Below, in pieces: positions 42,732 to 50,480 of a stretch of DNA of 50,480 bases. The stretch is taken from assembly GCA_035299085.1 (NCBI GenBank), contig DATGXG010000042.1, positions 1 to 50,480 on the forward strand. The letters are read 5' to 3'. The stretch comes from Bacteroidales bacterium. Its GTDB lineage: Bacteria; Bacteroidota; Bacteroidia; Bacteroidales; UBA10428. The first letter of the stretch is position 1. Each line of letters starts with the position of its first letter. Under the pieces are notes generated by a model. It had not been told where the DNA came from. It saw nothing but the letters and a program-made list of their open reading frames with translations, and made no database searches. A program made the position numbers and the translations under genes.

Positions 42732-45125
42732 TTAAAGTTTTAAAATTTTAATGGTTTTTACCTCCTGAGTATTTTTTATAGTTAAAAAATATAAACCCGG
42801 ATGAAGACTACCTGCTATATTACAATCACTTTGACAAAAGCCTGATTCGACGGTTTCTCCGGAGGAATTAATAACTGAATATTCGGATGGTTTTAGAAAC
42901 TGCAATCGTAAAGAATGAGTAAATGGATTAGGTGAAAAACTGAAAGTGTTTGATTGGTATTCGTCCACAATAGTTACACAAGGATATTCTCCCTTGGTAG
43001 TATCAACACAGTTACTACAACTATCAACAAATGCAAAGCCTCCCCAGGTTCCTCTGCAATCCTGGATACACTCAAGTTTCCCTGTGTTACCGCCAACGCA
43101 GGTTTGGCAACTGTCAAGATATGCGGTGCCGCCCCAATCTCCATTACAGTCTTTTGTACATGCAGTCTTTCCGGTATTGCCACCCACACATATTTCACAA
43201 CTATCCAAATAGGCCGTACCATTCCAAATCCCATTGCAGTCTTTTAAACATGCCTGTTTTCCGGTTGTTCCCTCAACACAGGTTCCACAACTATCTATAA
43301 AAGCTCCGCCTCCCCAAATACCCTGGCAGTCCCTGGTGCAGCTTAATGTGTCGGAACCACCCCAGATGCCCTGGCAATCCTTAACGCAGGGTAGCTTACC
43401 TGTGTTGCCTCCGACACATGTCTGACAGCTGTCCAGATAAGCCGTGCCACCCAAAACATTGTTACAATCCAGAGTAGGCGCATCTACCATTACAAATTGG
43501 ACCGACCTGCCCGGGCTTTGAAAAAGAATATTACTATCGCTGGGAAAAGCATAAGCCGGAATACTTTCGAGTACAGTTCTTGGACCCCATTGTGTCCCCG
43601 TTGGGGCTACTCCATTCACTGTTACATACAACGAGAAGTCTCCATGGTCAGATCCTCCGGTCAATGAGTACACGTAGTATTTTTTTCCTACGCCAATATT
43701 TTCGGGATTTAGTTTTACTATCTGGGATGAGGTTCCCTTATTTACTATCACCAATCCGGTTTCTCCTGATGCATAACGGGAGGCATACGCCAATATGTTT
43801 ACGTTGGATGATGTTGTTGAAATGACGTGATCACCGGTAAATTTCTGTTGATAATAGGCATAATAGAATTCCGGCCGTGGTTGCCACAATAAGCTGCTGT
43901 TGTTCCCCTGGTAAAACATCCCATTATCACCTGTGGACAGCAACCATCTTGCCCCTAAACCAAAATTATTCTTTATTAATTCGTTAAACAGGATGGTAGC
44001 CTGTATTCCATTGATGTAAGACTGAAACGGACCAGTACCGGATGCATTGCCATCCATATTATACTCAGTCAGGGCTACAGGTTTAAGGAAAGCTTTTTTA
44101 TTAGCAATATCCTGCCGGATAAAACTGATGTTTTTCTTTGGTTCTGTTGTTGCAATGGATAATAAGTTGTTTACAATTGCATCCCTCCCAAAATAGTTGT
44201 GCATAACATAGAAATCGGCAGAATCGCCAATTTCCTTAAAAACGCCGGCATTCCATGTTTTATCCACCGAATTCCAGCTCGTGGTGCCATCGTAATGCAA
44301 AACCAGGGCGCCAATGTATATTTTCGCTCCCACTTCGGCCGCTGCCGCCCTCATCGAGTCGGCAAAAACACAAAAGTGTTTACCATACAGTTGACCATTA
44401 ATAATTTGAGGTTGATTATCTTTATTTGTGGCGGTATCAATCATCCAACCCGCCTCCCAGGGACCTGGATTTTCGTTTCCGATTTCCCAGAATTTTGTTC
44501 TGCCGTTGTCATAGCGAACCCAATCGGCCGCAAGATGAGCTGCCTGTTGCACCGGGTTTTTGCTTAAGCCATACCGGGCATACCCGTAATTAATTGTTAT
44601 GAGACCCTGTGAGCCAGTCTGTTGACGAAGTTTGTAATAATTATCAACCGTGGTAGACCAGTCGTTTACTCCTGAGATAGCATAAAACAGGTTCTTTTTT
44701 GCCGTGGTACCATTAAAAGTAGTACCATCGTAAATGGAGTCAGGGATATCAGAAGGCCTGCCATTCCAAAAGAAGATATTCGACCAGCTCCCTCCCGGGA
44801 AACGAATCAACGTAGGAGAAAGAGCCTGTGTATTTTTTACAAAAGCCGGTTGGTCTGTATTGTTGCCCATCCACACAGCTATTGCATTTCCGAAAACATA
44901 TTTGGATATTTTACCCAACGTATCCGGAGTGATATTTACAGTTGCTGTCGGAGCTTGTACAGTTTTATCAGTTAACGTTGAGGTAGGTATAACTGCAATT
45001 TTAGGAGCAAAATCCTCTAAAAAACAGTTGGTATTGCTTTGAGCAAAAAGAGAAATGGAGGAACTGTAAAAGATGATAAATAACAAGGGTAACCTGATCA
45101 TCTTAGTTCTAAATTGATTCTTCAT
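42732..45125 (-). CDS. Clan GH-A glycoside hydrolase with Cys-rich repeats and T9SS signal
   Basis: The start was set at the second of two adjacent ATGs (45125; 797 aa), so that the signal peptide MIRLPLLFIIFYSSSISLFA lies near the N-terminus. The catalytic domain (about 40-540) is a GH-A barrel resembling GH51/GH39 arabinofuranosidases, with WEIGNENPGPWEAGW (acid/base Glu) and ALTEYNMDG (nucleophile Glu). Six Cys-rich units of about 30 residues (one truncated to 16), of the form DC.G.WGGTAYLDSCQTCVGGNTGK..C, follow. A T9SS sorting domain (SPNPFTHSLRL, LHPGLYFLTI) ends the protein. It is probably a cell-surface or secreted enzyme and the only T9SS-targeted enzyme of this locus. Confidence 0.8.
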   Translation of the reverse strand: MKNQFRTKMIRLPLLFIIFYSSSISLFAQSNTNCFLEDFAPKIAVIPTSTLTDKTVQAPTATVNITPDTLGKISKYVFGNAIAVWMGNNTDQPAFVKNTQALSPTLIRFPGGSWSNIFFWNGRPSDIPDSIYDGTTFNGTTAKKNLFYAISGVNDWSTTVDNYYKLRQQTGSQGLITINYGYARYGLSKNPVQQAAHLAADWVRYDNGRTKFWEIGNENPGPWEAGWMIDTATNKDNQPQIINGQLYGKHFCVFADSMRAAAAEVGAKIYIGALVLHYDGTTSWNSVDKTWNAGVFKEIGDSADFYVMHNYFGRDAIVNNLLSIATTEPKKNISFIRQDIANKKAFLKPVALTEYNMDGNASGTGPFQSYINGIQATILFNELIKNNFGLGARWLLSTGDNGMFYQGNNSSLLWQPRPEFYYAYYQQKFTGDHVISTTSSNVNILAYASRYASGETGLVIVNKGTSSQIVKLNPENIGVGKKYYVYSLTGGSDHGDFSLYVTVNGVAPTGTQWGPRTVLESIPAYAFPSDSNILFQSPGRSVQFVMVDAPTLDCNNVLGGTAYLDSCQTCVGGNTGKLPCVKDCQGIWGGSDTLSCTRDCQGIWGGGAFIDSCGTCVEGTTGKQACLKDCNGIWNGTAYLDSCEICVGGNTGKTACTKDCNGDWGGTAYLDSCQTCVGGNTGKLECIQDCRGTWGGFAFVDSCSNCVDTTKGEYPCVTIVDEYQSNTFSFSPNPFTHSLRLQFLKPSEYSVINSSGETVESGFCQSDCNIAGSLHPGLYFLTIKNTQEVKTIKILKL
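42972..43469 (-). repeat. 90-bp in-frame repeat encoding Cys-rich 30-residue units
   Basis: Five full units and one 48-bp truncated unit are arranged head to tail between the catalytic and sorting domains. Each full unit encodes four to five cysteines in a conserved spacing. The same units recur at 50042-50480, so recombination between the two arrays, about 7 kb apart, is possible. Confidence 0.85.
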
Positions 45126-45310
45126 CATAACAAAATTGATTTTAAAGGGATGATAGAAATAAAACATTACACAATCCAATATCAACAGGTTCAAATGATT
45201 ACCTATAGAATAAGTATTAAAATATTTTAAAAAATGTTTTTGTAAATGTATTGGGAACGAATCTCTTCTAATTATAATAAAGTATTATTTTTAGAAATAT
45301 AGTCTCAATT

Positions 45311-48300
45311 TCATTTCTTGCCTTTGGTAACTCTGTATTTCGTCGGACTCAGTTTGTAATAATCCGTAAAACATTTTACAAAATAGGAGATTTCTTTAAA
45401 CCCAACCTCAAACGCGATGTTTGAAACGCTATTTTCCGTGGTAAGCAATAGTTCTGCACCTTTTTTTAAGCGCATATTGCGCATAAACTCATTTACTGAA
45501 TAACCGGTAAGTGCTTGAAGCTTTCTGTATAATTGGGAACGACTCATACCCATATCACCTGAAAAAGCATGCGCATCATATTCTGAATTGCTGATGTTAT
45601 TCTCAATAAACTTTGACGCACGATTCAGAAATTTCTGATCCAGACTTGTGGTGGTAGTTACCTCAGATATATCAGGTAGTTTACTGAATTGCCTCCTCAG
45701 TAATCTGCGGGATTCAAGAAGATTCTGAACCCGGGCACGCAGGATAGAAATACTGAAAGGCTTGGGTATATAGTCATCGGCTCCTGTTTCCAGACCTTCT
45801 ATAACCTGTTCACTGGCAGTACGGGCTGTTAAGAGAATTACAGGTATATGAGATGTTTTCTCATCGCTTTTCAGTCGCTTGCATAATTCTATACCGTCCA
45901 GTCCCGGCATCATAATATCACTTATGATAATATCAGGTATGTTATTTATGGCTGACTCAAATCCTTCAATTCCATCCGAGGCTTCCATTACATTAAAACT
46001 TTGTTCAAATTCATTTTTTATAAACTGTCTCAGATCCGGATGATCTTCAATAATGAGCAGGACCGGAGCAGTTTTTTTCAGATCTATGCTTTCCCTGATG
46101 GGGGAAGGTTTAAGGTCATTTTTATCTTTCGTGAATAAATCAATAGAGTCACTTAAAACTTCATTGGTTATCTGATAAGGTTTTAAGTGTTGTTTGCCCA
46201 ATGGTAGCAAAATAATAAACCTGGAACCTTTTCCTTTTATGCTTTCAGCTTTTAGTATCCCATTGTGTATTTCAATAAGTTCTTTGGTCAATGCTAATCC
46301 AACGCCCGAACCGAGATTCTTTTTAGCTGTTTCAGCCTGGTAAAAGCTGTCAAAAATATGAACCAGGTCATCTTTATCAATCCCGATTCCAGAATCTTCA
46401 ATAATTATCTCGACAAATTGAAGATCACCGCCATAAGTATTTTCTTCAGGGCCCTTAACAGAAATATAAACTGTAATGTTCTTCCCGTTATCGGTGAATT
46501 TGAAGGCATTGGCAATTAAATTATACAGAATTTTATCTAATTTATCCCGGTCAAACCAAACCGAAAGACTAGCCAGATTAGTAACAACCTGGAAATTAAC
46601 AGAACGTTCTGTCGCTTCAATCTGAAAAGTCGATGAAATTTCTCTTACAAATCGAATAATATCATTTTCAGAAGCTTCCAGGGTAAGTCCGCCAGCTTCC
46701 AATTTTCTCAAATCCATTAACTGATTGATCAATCTTAGCAAACGGGATGCATTTTTATAAATTAACTTATAGTTACTTTCCAGCTTTTCTTTGCTAAGCA
46801 AATGAAATGGTTTTTCAAGGGGCGCCAAAATCATTGTTAATGGCGTTCTGAACTCGTGAGATATATTTGTAAAGAAACGGAGTTTCATCAGATCCAACTC
46901 ATGTTGCTGCCTGGCTTCTATCCTTTCAAGTTCAATTTTTCTTTTAAATCTTTCGCGCAGTAAAAACGTGTATCTGAGATAGGCAATACCAGTTGCTATC
47001 AGAAGAATGTAAAGTAAAAAAGCCCATGCAGTTTTGTACCATGGAGGAATAACGGTTAAATTTAATGTTGTGGGCACATCATTCCAAACTCCATCATTAT
47101 TAGCAGCTTTCACCTGGAAAGCATATTTCCCGGGAGGTAGATTTGTATAAGTAACATCATTCCTGTTCTCTATAAAATTCCAGTCCTTATCAAATCCAAG
47201 CATTCTATACGCATACAAATTTTTCTCAGGTTCAATATAGTTTAGTGCTGCAAATTCTAACGTAAATACATTCTGATTGTATTTAAGAGTAATTTCATGG
47301 CTATATATGGATTGCTTTTCCAGGGAAAACACATTTTCAGCCTCAACCGTTTCAACAGGTTTATTAAACAATTTAAACGCCGTTATATAGACCGGTGGCT
47401 TATATTTATTTTCGATGATATTTCCCGGCAAGAAACAAATTACTCCCTGCTTGCCTCCAAAAAAGATTTCGCCTTCCTGACTTTTAAATCCGCCAGGCAG
47501 AATAAACTCATCGGTAACCAACCCATCAATAATATCAAAGTTTTTAAATCTTCTTTCTCCCGGAGTAAATCTGCATAATCCTTTATACGTGCTGAGCCAA
47601 AGATTTCCGGATTGATCTTCAATGATACCGGTAACTTTATTATTGGATAACCCATCTCTGATGGTAAAATGGCTAAAAGTTCCATATTTCTTGTTGAACA
47701 GATTAAGACCGGAGGCAGTCCCGAACCACATATTTCCCTTCGAATCCTGGCAAATGGAATACACAAAATTGTTACTTAAACTTGTCGTATCATTCGGTTG
47801 ATTCCTGTAATGTCTAACCTTTATTGTCCTTTGATCAATAACTGAAATACCATCTATTGTACCCACCCATATATTATCCTCAGTGTCGCAGTAAATTGAC
47901 AATACCCAATCACTGGATATTGTATTTGTCAGATTACCATAATTTACTAAATGATGTTCAAATTTTGCGGTTGAAGGATTAAATTTATCAACGCCTCCTC
48001 CGTGTATCGCAATCCAAAGATTCCCGTGTTTGTCTTCGGTAATTGAACGCACATCATTACCAGCAATACTTTCCTCATCCTCAGGGTTGTGACGATAGGA
48101 TTTAAACTTCCCGGTTTTTCTGTCGTACATTTGCAATCCGCCAAAGTAAGTTCCTACCCAAATGTTCGATTTTCCATCTTTGTATATGCAGTGTACTGTT
48201 CCCTCACCTAATCCGCTTCCGGTTTCTTTTTGCGGACGAATGAATCTTTTATTGCCTGTTTTTCGGTCTATGATGTCTATACCTCCTGCATTGTAATAAC

Positions 48301-49627
48301 CAACCCATAACTTATTTTCTCCGTCTTCAAGTACAGAAGAAACATTTTTATTTGTCAATCCCCGTGAACCGGCATGATCCTGTTTATATCCTAAAAAGGG
48401 ATTTGCTTTAACTACAAAATTTAAATCGGCCTGCAGACTACCTACCCATAAGTTTTTTTGCTTATCCTCATATATGCAGGTAACAATATTGCCTGATATA
48501 CCAGAGTCATCAAACTGGTCGTACTTATACGAAATGATTTTCGAATCAGATTTCCGGTAAAGCACCAATCCGGTTTCCTGTCCTCCCATCCATATATTCC
48601 CAACACTATCTCTCATGATCATATTAATAAACTCATCAGGGATCTTATCGAATTTTCTCCATTTTGCAGTTTCCTGATCCAAAATCCAAATTCCCTCACC
48701 TCTTGTACTAACCCAAATTTCATTCTCACTGGAACAAAAAGAAGTAATAAAGAAAAATCCGGAATTTTTGGCTTTAGGAGTAACAAATCTCATATGGTTG
48801 AACTTGCCGGTTTCTGGATTAAGAACACTGACGAAACCTATGGAATAACCAATCCAGATATTTCCTGACGGATCTGTATACAAGGCGCGGATATCATTAT
48901 GCAATATACCGTTAGGGTCTATCATTGCAAGGATATCATAAAAATTTTGCTCCAAAAGGTCTGCTGATATTTCTTTTAACCTGTTATATAGGTCATTTCT
49001 CCGGATTTTAGACCCCTTGAGTTTAGACAATTCATTAATATAAGGTTTATAAATATTTTTACTGCCTAGAATCCGGACGGCCTCATCTGTAATAACTAAT
49101 ACAGGATCATCGGAATATCTGACAAATTTGTTTGAATTCCGCTTAAGCAGATTCAAGCCAAAATAGGAGGCAATCCACATGTCTCCTTTGCTATCCTCAG
49201 TAATTGACGTAATTCTGTTATTTAAAATTGATGTGGTATCATCAGGGTCAGACAAATGATTAATAAAGCGATCTTTTTCTTTATCATACATGCTCACTCC
49301 GCCCCGGTCAGTTCCAACCCATAATGTTCCGCGGGAATCAACAAACAGGCAATTAATTAAATCGTGGTATAAACTGGTTGAGTCCTTTTCGTCCTTACGA
49401 TATATTTTAAACGACCTTCCGTCATAACGATTCAGCCCATCCGCCGTACCTATCCAGATAAATCCCTCCTTATCCTGAACAACAGAATACACTTCGGTAT
49501 TCGATATTCCATTGTCGGTGGATAAATGTATGAATCTTAGATCTCCATTATTTGCATATGAAACAGTGTTGAATAGATGGAACAAAAAAAGAAGAAATAA
49601 GATTCTACAATTTAAATACATTGCCAA
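45311..49627 (-). CDS. Hybrid two-component system sensor/regulator (HTCS)
   Basis: The 1438-aa one-protein signalling system has a signal peptide and two seven-bladed sets of two-component regulator propeller repeats (D..GNLWIGT.GG.. pattern, about 25-740). A Y_Y_Y domain ends at about 850, and a single membrane helix lies near 860 (TAWAFLLYILLIATGIAYL). The HisKA domain has phospho-His at about 924 (NISHEFRTPL), and the HATPase domain shows N/G boxes (DSGIGIDKDD, GSGVGLAL). The receiver has phospho-Asp near 1237 (ISDIMMPGLDG), and the C-terminal HTH is of AraC type. Such proteins bind an oligosaccharide in the periplasm and activate adjacent glycan-use genes. It is upstream of and co-oriented with the four hydrolase genes. 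Confidence 0.95.
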   Translation of the reverse strand: MAMYLNCRILFLLFLFHLFNTVSYANNGDLRFIHLSTDNGISNTEVYSVVQDKEGFIWIGTADGLNRYDGRSFKIYRKDEKDSTSLYHDLINCLFVDSRGTLWVGTDRGGVSMYDKEKDRFINHLSDPDDTTSILNNRITSITEDSKGDMWIASYFGLNLLKRNSNKFVRYSDDPVLVITDEAVRILGSKNIYKPYINELSKLKGSKIRRNDLYNRLKEISADLLEQNFYDILAMIDPNGILHNDIRALYTDPSGNIWIGYSIGFVSVLNPETGKFNHMRFVTPKAKNSGFFFITSFCSSENEIWVSTRGEGIWILDQETAKWRKFDKIPDEFINMIMRDSVGNIWMGGQETGLVLYRKSDSKIISYKYDQFDDSGISGNIVTCIYEDKQKNLWVGSLQADLNFVVKANPFLGYKQDHAGSRGLTNKNVSSVLEDGENKLWVGYYNAGGIDIIDRKTGNKRFIRPQKETGSGLGEGTVHCIYKDGKSNIWVGTYFGGLQMYDRKTGKFKSYRHNPEDEESIAGNDVRSITEDKHGNLWIAIHGGGVDKFNPSTAKFEHHLVNYGNLTNTISSDWVLSIYCDTEDNIWVGTIDGISVIDQRTIKVRHYRNQPNDTTSLSNNFVYSICQDSKGNMWFGTASGLNLFNKKYGTFSHFTIRDGLSNNKVTGIIEDQSGNLWLSTYKGLCRFTPGERRFKNFDIIDGLVTDEFILPGGFKSQEGEIFFGGKQGVICFLPGNIIENKYKPPVYITAFKLFNKPVETVEAENVFSLEKQSIYSHEITLKYNQNVFTLEFAALNYIEPEKNLYAYRMLGFDKDWNFIENRNDVTYTNLPPGKYAFQVKAANNDGVWNDVPTTLNLTVIPPWYKTAWAFLLYILLIATGIAYLRYTFLLRERFKRKIELERIEARQQHELDLMKLRFFTNISHEFRTPLTMILAPLEKPFHLLSKEKLESNYKLIYKNASRLLRLINQLMDLRKLEAGGLTLEASENDIIRFVREISSTFQIEATERSVNFQVVTNLASLSVWFDRDKLDKILYNLIANAFKFTDNGKNITVYISVKGPEENTYGGDLQFVEIIIEDSGIGIDKDDLVHIFDSFYQAETAKKNLGSGVGLALTKELIEIHNGILKAESIKGKGSRFIILLPLGKQHLKPYQITNEVLSDSIDLFTKDKNDLKPSPIRESIDLKKTAPVLLIIEDHPDLRQFIKNEFEQSFNVMEASDGIEGFESAINNIPDIIISDIMMPGLDGIELCKRLKSDEKTSHIPVILLTARTASEQVIEGLETGADDYIPKPFSISILRARVQNLLESRRLLRRQFSKLPDISEVTTTTSLDQKFLNRASKFIENNISNSEYDAHAFSGDMGMSRSQLYRKLQALTGYSVNEFMRNMRLKKGAELLLTTENSVSNIAFEVGFKEISYFVKCFTDYYKLSPTKYRVTKGKK

Positions 49628-49695
49628 AATCTATTTAGTAATTGGTCCCGGGTAACAATTATAAAGAATAAAAATATATGTTTGAGAAATTTGTT

Positions 49696-49728
49696 CAAAA
49701 AATAAAGCCCCGGGAGTTTCCCGGGGCT
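49696..49728 (-). terminator. Rho-independent terminator of the right-edge gene
   Basis: A perfect 10-bp stem AGCCCCGGGA / TCCCGGGGCT with a 3-nt loop (49706-49728) is followed on the minus strand by TTTATTTTTT. It lies 70 bp beyond the stop of the Cys-repeat gene and insulates the HTCS gene. Confidence 0.85.
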
Positions 49729-49798
49729 GGTTACAAAAAACCCTTAATCTAACCACAAACAATTGACCATGAAATCATCTTGAGTATTCTCCTGTGCG

Positions 49799-50480
49799 CT
49801 ACCTGCTTTTTATAATTTTTACGGTATTTGCTCCCTGTACATTATTTATTGTCAAAAAATATAATCCCGGAATAAGATTGCTTGCTATTATACAATCATT
49901 CTGACAAAAGCCTGATTCGACCTTTTCTCCTGAAACATTACTAATGGTATATTCAGATGGTTCAGGTAACAGCAATTGTAATGAATGGGTAAAAGGATTG
50001 GGTGCAAGATTGAAAGATATTGACTGGATGGGATCCACAATAGTTATACAAGGATTTTCTCCCCTGGTAATATCAATACAGTTGCTACAACTATCAACAA
50101 ATGCAGAGCCTCCCCAGGTACCTTTACAATCCTGGATACACGCGAGTTTCCCGGTGTTACCACCAACGCAGGTTTGGCAACTGTCAATATATGCGGTGCC
50201 ACCCCAATCGTTGTTACAGTCTTTAACACAAGCAACATTGCCGGTATTCCCGCCCACACAATTGTTGCAGCTATCTGTAAATGCGGTGCCACCCCAGGTT
50301 CCATTACAGTCTTTAGTACATGGGGTTTTTCCGGTGTTACCTCCGACACATATTTCACAACTATCCAGGTAGGCCGTACCATTCCATACTCCATTACAAT
50401 CCTTTATGCATGCATGTTTTCCGGTGGTTCCCTCAACACAGGTTCCGCAACTATCGACAAAAGCTCCGCCTCCCCAAATA
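49799..50480 (-). CDS. C-terminal part of a Cys-repeat/T9SS secreted protein (5' end beyond the window)
   Basis: The frame is open to the right edge of the window, giving at least 226 residues. It contains about five Cys-rich units (…WNGTAYLDSCEICVGGNTG type), then IVDPIQS and a T9SS sorting domain with APNPFTHSLQL and LIPGLYFLTINN. It is clearly paralogous to the C-terminus of the GH-A enzyme, with a different number of units. The N-terminal function is not visible, but it is probably another secreted carbohydrate-active or binding protein of the same locus. Confidence 0.85.
   Translation of the reverse strand, partial: IWGGGAFVDSCGTCVEGTTGKHACIKDCNGVWNGTAYLDSCEICVGGNTGKTPCTKDCNGTWGGTAFTDSCNNCVGGNTGNVACVKDCNNDWGGTAYIDSCQTCVGGNTGKLACIQDCKGTWGGSAFVDSCSNCIDITRGENPCITIVDPIQSISFNLAPNPFTHSLQLLLPEPSEYTISNVSGEKVESGFCQNDCIIASNLIPGLYFLTINNVQGANTVKIIKSR
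50042..50480 (-). repeat. Second array of 90-bp Cys-rich repeats (continues off the window)
   Basis: The units are close relatives of those at 42972-43469. Consecutive units here include NGTAYLDSCEICVGG, GGTAFTDSCNNCVGG and GGTAYIDSCQTCVGG. At least one unit has no direct counterpart in the other array. Confidence 0.8.

Noticed and set aside
42946..43425. Open frames antisense or out of frame within the Cys-rich repeats
   Set aside because: Repetition of a stop-free 90-bp unit keeps several frames open; only the frame joined to the hydrolase and sorting domain is plausible.

Overview
The window looks like a chromosomal segment of an anaerobic or facultative Bacteroidota, probably Bacteroidales/Marinilabiliales. 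Evidence for this is the T9SS-type C-terminal sorting domains, a hybrid two-component regulator of the polysaccharide-utilisation type, GH97/GH43 enzymes, near absence of Shine-Dalgarno sequences and TTTG/TAnnTTTG-like promoters. No rRNA or marker gene allows a firmer placement.

Region 1 (1-12.8 kb, all minus strand) is a tightly packed operon of nine genes. Read 5' to 3' it encodes three secreted or anchored PQQ-like beta-propellers, a six-bladed/NHL-type propeller with CC motifs, a Tat-exported multi-[4Fe-4S] protein, a NapH/NosR-like polytopic [4Fe-4S] protein, a propeller fused to three membrane helices, a fused NuoE-NuoF (HydC-HydB type) flavoprotein, and a NuoG/GltD-like FAD protein that has lost its NAD(P)H domain. 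I infer an undescribed redox system linking cytosolic NADH/ferredoxin chemistry to the membrane and periplasm. An octanucleotide repeat covers the end of the last gene.

Region 2 (12980-35399) is a 22.4-kb prophage inserted in tRNA-Arg(ACG). It is bounded by a perfect 50-bp direct repeat, with 33-bp imperfect direct repeats just inside both ends (probable integrase arm sites). The HK97-type head and siphovirus tail module looks complete. It includes a -1 frameshift in the tail-assembly chaperone, a SprB-like Ig domain on the tail-tube protein, a Gly-rich tail tip, a glycosyltransferase and a holin. I see no recognisable CI-type repressor and no endolysin. The early operon is preceded by a roughly 220-nt GC-rich structured leader with competing hairpins ending in a weak terminator; RNA-based lysogeny control is a hypothesis. 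An AT-rich HNH-protease-membrane-protein operon sits beside the integrase and is a moron/defence candidate.

Region 3 (35.6-50.5 kb) begins with a secreted FG-GAP/MBG/T9SS protein. A minus-strand carbohydrate locus follows: hybrid two-component regulator, clan GH-A hydrolase with Cys-rich 30-residue repeats and T9SS signal, GH43-like, GH97 and GH43 enzymes. At the right edge lies the 3' part of another Cys-repeat/T9SS gene, paralogous to the GH-A tail. No SusC/SusD pair lies inside the window. The substrate is probably an arabinose- and galactose-containing plant-type polysaccharide (inference).
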